DNA from: Mycobacterium paraense
Lineage (GTDB): Bacteria > Actinomycetota > Actinomycetes > Mycobacteriales > Mycobacteriaceae
Direction: 5' to 3'
DNA: 64,000 nt
NCBI RefSeq assembly: GCF_002101815.1
Contig: NZ_LQPM01000036.1
Location: forward strand, 62,001-126,000
Under the pieces are notes generated by a model, which worked only from the letters and a program-made list of their open reading frames with translations, did no database searches and was not told where the DNA came from. A program made the translations under genes and the position numbers. Numbering within the stretch: position 1 is the stretch's first letter; each line of letters starts with the position of its first letter. Below, in pieces: positions 1-6,866 of the stretch.

Positions 1-594
1 CTGCTCTACGAGGCCGACCACGCCGGTGCCTACCGCTTCCACCGAATCTTCCTGCAACACCTGCAGTCTGGGGTTCCGGGCCAGTGGCTGCTGAAATCGC
101 CGGCGCACCTGTGGCACCTCGACGACCTGCTCGCCGAGTACCCCGACGCGTTGATCGTCCAGACGCACCGCGATCCGCTCAATGTCATCTCGTCGATCGC
201 CGCGCTGACCCACCACCTGCGGAGGATGGGCAGCGACGAGTCGAACATCGCCGAGTGCGCGGCCCAATCGTATGAGGAGATCGTCGTCGGCCTGGATCGC
301 GAAATGGCGCTGCGCGACGCCGGCGCCATTCCCCCCGGCCGCGTGATCGACGTGCTTTTCACCGATTTCATGACCGACCCGTGGACCACGATCGACGACA
401 TTTACCGGAAGCTGGGCCGCGAGCTCAAACCCGAGACGGCACAAAAGATGCGCGATTTCCTGGCCGCCCATCCCGGTGACGGCGGGGGCAGCCGCTACAC
501 CTGGTCGGACACCGGCCTGGATGCCGACGAGGTCCGCGACCGGGTCGGCGCCTACCAGGACCGCTACGGGGTGCCGACCGAGCAATTGCGCTGA
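1..594 (+). CDS. Sulfotransferase family protein, 3' part only
   Basis: The gene is open from the first base and stops at TGA 592-594, so only the last 197 residues are seen and the N-terminal PAPS-binding P-loop lies outside. The visible part has WLLKSPAHLWHL, then LIVQTHRDPLNVISS, which matches the strand and 3'-phosphate-binding Arg/Ser element of PAPS-dependent sulfotransferases (PF13469 type). The C-terminal segment YTWSDTGLD and the final helix are typical of mycobacterial members of roughly 370-400 residues. Substrate cannot be deduced. It converges with the membrane protein gene that follows, 15 bases between stops. Confidence 0.85.
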   Translation: MLYEADHAGAYRFHRIFLQHLQSGVPGQWLLKSPAHLWHLDDLLAEYPDALIVQTHRDPLNVISSIAALTHHLRRMGSDESNIAECAAQSYEEIVVGLDREMALRDAGAIPPGRVIDVLFTDFMTDPWTTIDDIYRKLGRELKPETAQKMRDFLAAHPGDGGGSRYTWSDTGLDADEVRDRVGAYQDRYGVPTEQLR

Positions 595-609
595 GTTCGC
601 TCGGTTCCC

Positions 610-1638
610 TCAACCCTTGTTCGCGCCGCCGCCGCTCACGGAACCCGTTTCCGCCGTGAGGATCTCGCTGGCACGCTGGTCGACGTAGCGGGTGACGGCG
701 TGCTGACCCGCGCCAAAGACGGTCGCCAGCAGCAAGTTACCGATCAGCGTGTTCGACGACCCGACATGCAGCACGTCGGCACCCAGGATCAGCAGCCCGA
801 CGACGGCGACCAGCGGGCCGAGGACCAACTTCAGGAGGCCCTGCTGGAGGGGAAGATTGAACGGACTGTGGTCCAACGGCACCTTGGACATGGCCGGAAT
901 CGCGGTGAACAGCGCACCGACGGATCCGAAGAACATGATGAGGAAGAGGTACTGCCACGGCGAGTCCTTGAAGGTGTCGTCGGGCAAGGTGAGGAAGTGA
1001 TTGTCCTTGAACAGCCGCTGGGTCAACAGGGTGAGCGCGGCGAAAAAGAGGCACACCCCGGATGCGAGGATCAACCGGTTCCTGAGATACCGCGCCTCTT
1101 GGTTGCTGCGATCGGAGTTCTCGTGCGCGGTGCGCAGAACGGCGATGATGGAAGGGCGCAGATCCGCGGTGTTGAGGTGGGACGGATCCGCCAGCAAAGC
1201 CTCCAGATGCTTCTGCCTCTTGTCGCCACCGTTGAGGTGCACACTCGCATACCCCAGGGCCTCGCTGGCGCGGGCCGGCAGTTCCGTGTCGGGCAGCAGA
1301 TCCACCGTGCGCTCATCGACCTCATGCAGGCGGGCCCAGGCGCGCTCGATCTCGGTGCCCCACCACCACTTTCGGATTCCGACCTTTGCCTGCGACGCGA
1401 TGTTCGCGTCCGACAGCAGGCTGTTGATCAGGAAGGCGCGTTGCTCCTGCTCGGGAGGGTTCTTCAGCTCGAGGCGGGCCAGGTCGTCCAAGAGCATGAT
1501 CCGGCGACGTTGGACCGTCTGCCGCCAGGGCGAGGTCGACCTCCACGACTTCGGCAGTCCGGACTCGAAGCCGTTCCACGTGTCACCGCGGGCAGTGGGA
1601 GTTGGTGACGTCGGGCCGGCGGTCGGCGGTGTAGACAT
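610..1638 (-). CDS. Predicted four-helix membrane protein of unknown function
   Basis: 342 residues. ATG at 1638 is preceded by a good ribosome site (GAGGAATCC). The first 185 residues are soluble, charged and largely helical (Trp triplet near 91-93), followed by four hydrophobic segments at about 188-207, 229-249, 268-289 and 296-313 and a short Gly-rich tail. I recognise no enzyme motif. It is divergently transcribed from the endolysin-type cassette starting at 1865 and shares a 226-bp intergenic region that carries two copies of a palindromic motif, so co-regulation is plausible. Whether it helps move the lysins across the membrane, as a holin would, is speculation: it is larger than known holins and has a long cytoplasmic N-terminus. 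Confidence 0.75.
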   Translation of the reverse strand: MSTPPTAGPTSPTPTARGDTWNGFESGLPKSWRSTSPWRQTVQRRRIMLLDDLARLELKNPPEQEQRAFLINSLLSDANIASQAKVGIRKWWWGTEIERAWARLHEVDERTVDLLPDTELPARASEALGYASVHLNGGDKRQKHLEALLADPSHLNTADLRPSIIAVLRTAHENSDRSNQEARYLRNRLILASGVCLFFAALTLLTQRLFKDNHFLTLPDDTFKDSPWQYLFLIMFFGSVGALFTAIPAMSKVPLDHSPFNLPLQQGLLKLVLGPLVAVVGLLILGADVLHVGSSNTLIGNLLLATVFGAGQHAVTRYVDQRASEILTAETGSVSGGGANKG

Positions 1639-1714
1639 GGATTCCTCCGCGGGGTGAACGGGTCGGGCCAGAAAATCGGCTCGAGTGTCACTCCCGCGGG
1701 TCGGGCCGAAATAG

Positions 1715-1801
1715 CGTAGTCGGCTACTTGCTTGTGCAGCGCCGCCCGGATGCGCCCCGCGGTCGCGAACCCCTCCGGACGCGATGACGTAGTCGATTAC
1801 T
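1715..1801. promoter_or_regulatory. Duplicated palindromic operator candidate
   Basis: CGTAGTCGGCTACT (1715-1728) and CGTAGTCGATTACT (1788-1801) match at 12 of 14 bases, and each is an imperfect palindrome around GTAGTC-GRYTAC. The copies are 73 bp apart, close to seven helical turns, and lie between the divergent genes 1638 and 1865. This arrangement suits a dimeric repressor binding twice on the same face of the helix. The regulator is not identifiable. Confidence 0.5.
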
Positions 1802-1864
1802 CATGCGCCGGACGGCGGAGAAGTGGCACATTCTCATCCACATCACCGACGACAGGAGCGGGAC

Positions 1865-2590
1865 ATGCTCATCGCAATTCTCAACAAGTCGACATTGGTG
1901 TCCAACGCGGACGCCGCGGTCATGACCCAAGCGATAGCCAACCAGGTCCGCATGGACGTTGCCCCCCTGTGGGATCGGGCCGCCGCGGCGGTGATCTTCT
2001 ACTCCAACGACAAGGACGTGCCGCCGGCGGCGCACGGCATCACACTCGTCGACACCATCAACGACCAGCCCGCGGGCGTGCTCGGTTACCACACCGAGGA
2101 CCAAGGCGGGAAGCTGTGGGGCGTGGTCGCGGCCAAGCCGGAGCTGGACAACGGCGGGACGACGACGAAGGGCGACTGGAGCGTCTCCAGCGTCCTGTCA
2201 CACGAAGTGCTCGAGATGTTCATCGATCCGAACTGCAACCTGTGGGCCAACGACGGGCACGGCAAGGCCTACAGCTTCGAGGTGTGCGACCCGGTCGAGG
2301 CCCCGACCTACGCCGTCGACGGCGTGTCGGTGTCCAACTTCGTGACCCCGGCGTGGTTCGACCCGCTGTCCAATCACGCGACCGCCCAATACGACAAGCT
2401 GGGCAAGCTGCACGCCCCCTTCAGCATTCTCAAGGGTGGCTACGTCGTCTACGAGGCGGCCGGGGCCGAGCACCAGAAATTCGGCGACGAGTTTCCCGAC
2501 TGGCGCAAGGAAATGAAGTCGGGAAAGTTCGCCCGCACCCGGCGCCGCGTCCAGCAGGCCGACACGCTGCTCGCCCAGGCGACGGCCTGA
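1865..2590 (+). CDS. HExxE-motif protein, possible metallopeptidase, first gene of lysin cassette
   Basis: 241 residues from ATG 1865, preceded by AGGAGCGGG; an upstream in-frame GTG at 1823 lacks a ribosome site. The core is SHEVLEMFIDP (H113, E114, E117, then DP), followed about 20 residues later by EVCDPVE (E139, D142). An HExxE...DP...E(I/V)xD arrangement recalls zinc-peptidase-like families such as EXORDIUM-related proteins, so metal-dependent hydrolase activity is a reasonable guess, not a demonstrated one. There is no signal peptide or membrane segment. It is separated by 56 bp from the LysA-like gene and appears to be the promoter-proximal gene of a three-gene unit. It could instead be a non-enzymatic phage-derived protein. 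Confidence 0.6.
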   Translation: MLIAILNKSTLVSNADAAVMTQAIANQVRMDVAPLWDRAAAAVIFYSNDKDVPPAAHGITLVDTINDQPAGVLGYHTEDQGGKLWGVVAAKPELDNGGTTTKGDWSVSSVLSHEVLEMFIDPNCNLWANDGHGKAYSFEVCDPVEAPTYAVDGVSVSNFVTPAWFDPLSNHATAQYDKLGKLHAPFSILKGGYVVYEAAGAEHQKFGDEFPDWRKEMKSGKFARTRRRVQQADTLLAQATA

Positions 2591-2646
2591 ACCGCGCGTC
2601 CCACCGCACCCCCAAACCCACCCACGCCGCAAAGGAGGGCCGACGA

Positions 2647-4176
2647 ATGCCGGTGCCGCGCAAGACCATTTCCTTCGGACAGCAGATTGCCATCGATCGC
2701 GAGGGCAACCCCTACGACTACGGCGGGAACTGGGACCCCTTCAACCGCCAGAAGGGCACCGACTGCTCGGGCTGCGTCGTCGACGAACTCGACGGGGGGA
2801 TCAACGGCACCGCCATGGAGTGGTCGCGCCACGGCCTGTGCACGGAGAGCTGGCGGGCGCCGTCGCACGGCGGCCAAGCCAATCCGCTTGACGGCCCGTT
2901 TCACACGATCCAGGTAGCGAACCCCGGCGCGTTCCCCGCCGACGCCGCGATCAAGATCGCCCTGCACCACGGGCCCGGTGGTGGTGTGAACTCCCACATG
3001 TGGTGCCAGATCGGCGATCTGCGCGTGGAAACCAACGGCGACAACGGCACCGTGCTGCGCGACCAGGCGATGGCGGTGGACAACCCCTACGCCAACGACT
3101 GGTGGTTCGTGCCCGGCCCGATCGTCGAGGACGGCACACCAATTCCGCACCAGCCCAGCGGAACCGGTCCCGCGCCGCAAGGCGAGCCGCGGGACACATT
3201 GTTCGCCGACGTGTCCGAGCACCAGGTACCGGTGACCGATGCCTACACCGACGCCACGTACAACCAGGACGGCACTGACTGGCACTATCGCTGGCTGTCG
3301 ATCAGAGCCAACGACGGGACGCACCGCGACAACAACTTCGCCCAGAACTACAGCTGGTGCAAGCAAGCCGCCGACAGCGGCCGGCTCAACGGCTTCATCG
3401 TCTACGCCTACTGGCGCCCCGACTGGCAGTCGACGCTGGCGACCTTCCAGGATCAGATCAACTCCAACGGCGGCCCGCACCCCAAGATGGTCGCCATGAT
3501 CGACGTGGAATGTGGAGACGGGAATCCCACCTGCGACCAGAGCGCCGCCGTCAACGGCATGTACTACGCGCTGGCCAAGTGGCTCGGCGACGCGCGCCGC
3601 GTGATTGGGTATTGCAACCTCAACGACATGCGCCAGATGTGGCAGACCAGGCCGGAGCACGTGCCGATGATCATCGCCGGCTACGGCTCAAATCCCAACG
3701 ACCCGTCCGTATTCAAGGTCGCGCACCAATACACCGACGGCCAAGGGTACGGTGACGGCCTCCCGGAGGGGGCGCCACCCTTCGGCAACTGCGACATGAA
3801 CAGTGCCGACGGCCTGTCGCCATCCCAGCTGGCCTCCGTACTCGGGGTCGGCGACGCGGCACCGGTCGCCCCCACGCCGCTGGTGATACCCACCGTGCCG
3901 GCGGACTACCAGCGACTCATCTACGAGCAGCTGGCCGGGCCGGTCGGCTCGGACGGCTACGGGCACGGTTGGCCGCAGCTCGGCAACCTGACGATCGTGG
4001 ACTATCTGGCCCAGTACAAGCCGGCCTTGGATGCCCTACTGGCCCAGGGTCCCCGGCCGAACAACAAGAAGGCGGCTCCCCGCATAGTGATCCCCCCGGC
4101 CGTCAACGGGGCGGCGTCGAGGCCGGCCGCTGCCAAGAAGGCGCCGGCGCGAAAGGCCCCCGCAAAGAAGCGGTGA
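2647..4176 (+). CDS. LysA-like endolysin: NlpC/P60-type N-terminus plus GH25-like domain
   Basis: 509 residues; ATG 2647 follows a strong AAAGGAGGG. Three parts are visible. Residues 1-165 contain GTDCSG (C40) and SHMW (H117), the Cys and His expected of an NlpC/P60-type peptidase. Residues 184-400 begin FADVSEHQ (D188), contain MIDVE (D286, E288), IGYCN and QYTDGQ, and fit a GH25-type muramidase barrel. After a Pro-rich linker and a segment at 415-470, the chain ends in a Lys/Ala/Pro-rich basic tail (about 494-509) like those of mycobacterial wall- or DNA-binding proteins. The architecture is that of mycobacteriophage Lysin A, which cleaves peptidoglycan. No signal peptide is present, so export would need a holin or another route. 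The LysB-like gene follows 44 bp downstream. Confidence 0.8.
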   Translation: MPVPRKTISFGQQIAIDREGNPYDYGGNWDPFNRQKGTDCSGCVVDELDGGINGTAMEWSRHGLCTESWRAPSHGGQANPLDGPFHTIQVANPGAFPADAAIKIALHHGPGGGVNSHMWCQIGDLRVETNGDNGTVLRDQAMAVDNPYANDWWFVPGPIVEDGTPIPHQPSGTGPAPQGEPRDTLFADVSEHQVPVTDAYTDATYNQDGTDWHYRWLSIRANDGTHRDNNFAQNYSWCKQAADSGRLNGFIVYAYWRPDWQSTLATFQDQINSNGGPHPKMVAMIDVECGDGNPTCDQSAAVNGMYYALAKWLGDARRVIGYCNLNDMRQMWQTRPEHVPMIIAGYGSNPNDPSVFKVAHQYTDGQGYGDGLPEGAPPFGNCDMNSADGLSPSQLASVLGVGDAAPVAPTPLVIPTVPADYQRLIYEQLAGPVGSDGYGHGWPQLGNLTIVDYLAQYKPALDALLAQGPRPNNKKAAPRIVIPPAVNGAASRPAAAKKAPARKAPAKKR

Positions 4177-4220
4177 GGCCGCCGCGACAAAGTACCTGCC
4201 CCTCAAGGAGATTCACCGAA

Positions 4221-5216
4221 ATGCCACTCCCCTACAAAAGCGGGTCCCATGGCCCGGAAATCGAGTACTGGCAGGCATGGTTCAAGCGCGAGTACCGCGC
4301 CTACGCGCCTCCGGAGGACGGCAACTACGGCAAGGACGAGGTCGCCGCGGTCAAGGAAATGCAGCGGCGCCTCGGCCTGCCGCAATCGGGAGAATTCGAC
4401 GCCACCACGGCGAGCCGCGTCGGATATGTGCCCCCGGCCCCCGGCCTGCGGCCCATCATGTTCACCGTCGAAGGGCACAGCTCGAACATGTTCGCCGGGC
4501 CGGTCGCCGACACCGGCGCGCAACTCGAGACCGAAGGCCTCTGTCACCACCAACCGATCGGTTACAACAACGGCCCGATCCCGTTCGACAACGCCAGCGG
4601 TGTCAACGAGCTGGCCCGGCTCGTCGGCTCCGAGGTGATGGACAACCTCGTCCCCTTCCCGAAGGGCACCCCCTGGTCACTCGGCGGGTTCTCGCAGGGC
4701 GGCATCGTCATCTGTGACTTCTACTTCGACTACCTGACGCCGGGCAAGCCGCTCGACTGGCGCGCGCCGGACCTCAAAGGCGTGCTCGCCTACGGGAATC
4801 CAGGGCGCCAGACGGACAGCATCGCGGACTGGGCCCGGCCCTGGATCACCCAAACCGGCAGCCATGGGCTCGACCCGATCCGGCGGTTCGGGCTACCCGG
4901 CTGCCCGGGCAAGCCCGATTTCTGGGTTGACATCTACCGCGAGGGCGACATCTTCGCCGAGAACCTCGACGACAAGTCGAGCGAGGTGAAAGCCGCGGTG
5001 TACCAGGCCGTCGCGCGCTCGGACTTCTTCTCCAACCCGTTCTCCCTCGCCGCGCAGATCGCCATCCTGTTCGGGCAACCGGTCGACGAGGTCTTGGGGA
5101 TCGTCATGGCCATCGTCAGCGGGGTGGCGTTCTTGGGCGACCAGCCCAATCCCCACTACTCGCCGTACGACATCAGTGGTGGACTCGCTTGGATGCGAGA
5201 TCGACTTCGCAGCTGA
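4221..5216 (+). CDS. LysB-like mycolyl-arabinogalactan esterase with peptidoglycan-binding N-terminus
   Basis: 331 residues from ATG 4221 with TCAAGGAG upstream. Residues 1-66 form a peptidoglycan-binding-like domain (EDGNYGKDEVAAVKEMQ, then RLGLPQSGEFD). Residues 77-331 are a cutinase/LysB-like alpha/beta hydrolase: GGFSQGG puts the nucleophile at S158, with acid candidates D237 or D243 and the likely catalytic H312 in NPHYSPYD. Length and layout are close to phage Ms6 LysB (about 332 residues with the same kind of N-terminal domain). LysB enzymes release mycolic acids from arabinogalactan so that phage can breach the outer layer. Here the gene sits behind a LysA-like gene with no phage structural or integration genes nearby. 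Confidence 0.85.
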   Translation: MPLPYKSGSHGPEIEYWQAWFKREYRAYAPPEDGNYGKDEVAAVKEMQRRLGLPQSGEFDATTASRVGYVPPAPGLRPIMFTVEGHSSNMFAGPVADTGAQLETEGLCHHQPIGYNNGPIPFDNASGVNELARLVGSEVMDNLVPFPKGTPWSLGGFSQGGIVICDFYFDYLTPGKPLDWRAPDLKGVLAYGNPGRQTDSIADWARPWITQTGSHGLDPIRRFGLPGCPGKPDFWVDIYREGDIFAENLDDKSSEVKAAVYQAVARSDFFSNPFSLAAQIAILFGQPVDEVLGIVMAIVSGVAFLGDQPNPHYSPYDISGGLAWMRDRLRS

Positions 5217-5230
5217 ACCGAGGCGTCGCG

Positions 5231-5647
5231 TCAACCCGTGCCGACGGGCTCGTACCGCAGCATGGTCACGTCGTGCTCGGGGTAGTCGCAGAACACGGGC
5301 CGCACCCGCATCCCCACCCGCAGGTCTTCCGGTTCGACGTTCACCATCTCGGTGGAAAACCGTGGGCCCTCGTCCCATTCGACGATGGCCAGCAGCTGCG
5401 GGACCGCGTCCGCGAAATGCGGGCCAACGGGTCGACGGGCCACGGTGAACGAGTACAGCGTGCCCAGGCCCGATATCTCCCGCCACTCCAGGTCGTCGGC
5501 CAGCGTGCCCGGCGCCCGCACGCGCGGATAGAACACATAGCTCCGCGACGACGGCGAGTACTGGATGACGATGCGGTGTTGCGCCAGCGCATCCCAAAAC
5601 TGCGCGGTGGTGGGCGTTTTGACAGGCATGGGCCGCTCGAAGTCCAT
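5231..5647 (-). CDS. DUF35 OB-fold protein, partner of thiolase-like enzyme
   Basis: 138 residues, ATG 5647, two bases after the stop of the thiolase-like gene, so the two are translated together. It has the DUF35 pattern: an N-terminal helix (FWDALAQHRIVIQYSP), then an OB-fold with GTLYSFTVARRPVGPHF and VGMRVRPVF. The usual zinc-ribbon cysteines between these parts are absent (SPSSRSYVFYPR replaces the CxxC-type knuckle). In steroid degradation the DUF35 protein ChsH2 forms a complex with the thiolase-fold aldolase Ltp2, and this pair probably forms an analogous complex on another acyl-CoA. Confidence 0.85.
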   Translation of the reverse strand: MDFERPMPVKTPTTAQFWDALAQHRIVIQYSPSSRSYVFYPRVRAPGTLADDLEWREISGLGTLYSFTVARRPVGPHFADAVPQLLAIVEWDEGPRFSTEMVNVEPEDLRVGMRVRPVFCDYPEHDVTMLRYEPVGTG

Positions 5648-5649
5648 CG

Positions 5650-6858
5650 TCAGTCCCCCTGCAGGATCAGCGTGGTCTGCTCGGACAGGATGCCGCCGTT
5701 GCCGGACACGAAGGCGCGGTTGCAGTCGGCGACCCGGGCCGCGCCGGCGCGCCCCATGATCTGGCGGGTGGCGTCGCAGACGTGGTGCATCCCGCCCGCC
5801 AATCCCGCCTGACCGAAGCCCAGTTGCCCGCCGGCGGTGTTCACCGGGAAGTCGCCGCGGAAGGTCAGGTCGTGGTCGGCGACGAACTCCATGCCTTTGC
5901 CCTTCTCGCAAAATCCGGCGTCCTCCAGCGAGAGCAGCACGGTGATGGTGTAGCAGTCGTAGATCGACACCATGTCCATGTCGCGACGGCTGAGCTCGGT
6001 CATGGCGAACGCGGTGTCGGCCGCCGCCGCGATCGGGGTGCGCAGCAGATCCTCGGCGTAGGTGGGCGTCTTGAACGGCACGTGCTCGCCGAATCCCTTG
6101 ATCCACACCGGGCGATGTCGCGCGCGCCTGGCGATGTCGGCATTCGCGACGACGACGGCGGCGCCCCCGACGCAGGGCATCACGATCTCCAGCATGTGCA
6201 GCGGGTCGGCGATGACCGGGCTGGCGAGGACGTCGTCGACGGTGAGCGGCGTGTCCTTCCAGATCGCGCCGTCGGTGTGGTTGGCGTTGACGCGCTGGTC
6301 GACGACGATCTTGGCCATCGCCCGCTCGTCGTAGCCGTAGACCGCCGCGTAGCGTTGGGCCACCTGGCCGTAGGGGCCGTTCTGGCCCAGGTTGCCGTAC
6401 GGAATCTCGAATTCCGCTTGCGGCGAGCCGTATTGGTTGCTCGACGACCCGAAGAACATCGCGTCCACGATTTTTCGGGGCTTCTTCTTCGACGACGGCG
6501 TGATGTAGCGCGCGGGCAGGGCGCACAGCACGGCGTCGCAGATGCCGAGTTCGACCGCCGCGGCCGCCCGCCAGACCATGGCCGCGGCGCTGGCGCCGCC
6601 GAGGTCCACCATTTCGGCGAATCTCGCTCCCACGCCGAGGTATTCGGCGATGGTCGAGGGAACGAAGATCTCCGACTCGGCGAGGTGCGAGGCCGCGATC
6701 CCGTTGACCGCCTCGCCCGGCACGCCGGCGTCCTGGAGCGCGGCGGCGGCGAGCTCGGCCCATTGTTCGAGCACGAACGGTGCGGGCGAGGCCTTGGCCA
6801 GCCGCTGGGGCGGCAGCTCGACATAGCCGACGATCGCGGCCTCTCCACGTAATCCCAT
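5650..6858 (-). CDS. Thiolase-like (SCP-x/lipid-transfer type) protein without nucleophilic Cys
   Basis: 402 residues with a thiolase fold of the lipid-transfer/SCP-x group. The position that carries the acyl-accepting Cys in true thiolases reads DLGGASAAAM, so the Cys is replaced by Gly. The C-terminal loop that normally reads GHPxGATG is GFGQAGLAGG. Such proteins do not act as ordinary thiolases; the related Ltp2 performs retro-aldol cleavage of a steroid side-chain acyl-CoA together with a DUF35 subunit, and the DUF35 gene lies immediately downstream. It is 8 bp downstream of the fused acyl-CoA dehydrogenase gene, suggesting an operon for side-chain shortening of an unidentified acyl-CoA. 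Confidence 0.85.
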   Translation of the reverse strand: MGLRGEAAIVGYVELPPQRLAKASPAPFVLEQWAELAAAALQDAGVPGEAVNGIAASHLAESEIFVPSTIAEYLGVGARFAEMVDLGGASAAAMVWRAAAAVELGICDAVLCALPARYITPSSKKKPRKIVDAMFFGSSSNQYGSPQAEFEIPYGNLGQNGPYGQVAQRYAAVYGYDERAMAKIVVDQRVNANHTDGAIWKDTPLTVDDVLASPVIADPLHMLEIVMPCVGGAAVVVANADIARRARHRPVWIKGFGEHVPFKTPTYAEDLLRTPIAAAADTAFAMTELSRRDMDMVSIYDCYTITVLLSLEDAGFCEKGKGMEFVADHDLTFRGDFPVNTAGGQLGFGQAGLAGGMHHVCDATRQIMGRAGAARVADCNRAFVSGNGGILSEQTTLILQGD

Positions 6859-6866
6859 CCGGCGTC

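Noticed and set aside
700..1608. Long open frame antisense to the membrane protein gene
   Set aside because: Composition is Arg/Gln/Gly-rich with no domain, no ribosome site, and it mirrors a gene with clear transmembrane segments and a good start.
1732..2646. Upstream extension of the LysA-like frame
   Set aside because: It runs over the HExxE gene in another frame, is basic and featureless, and a strong AAAGGAGGG supports ATG 2647.
1865..5216. Intact prophage
   Set aside because: Only lysin-type genes are present; no integrase, att repeats, structural or replication genes were found on either side within the window.
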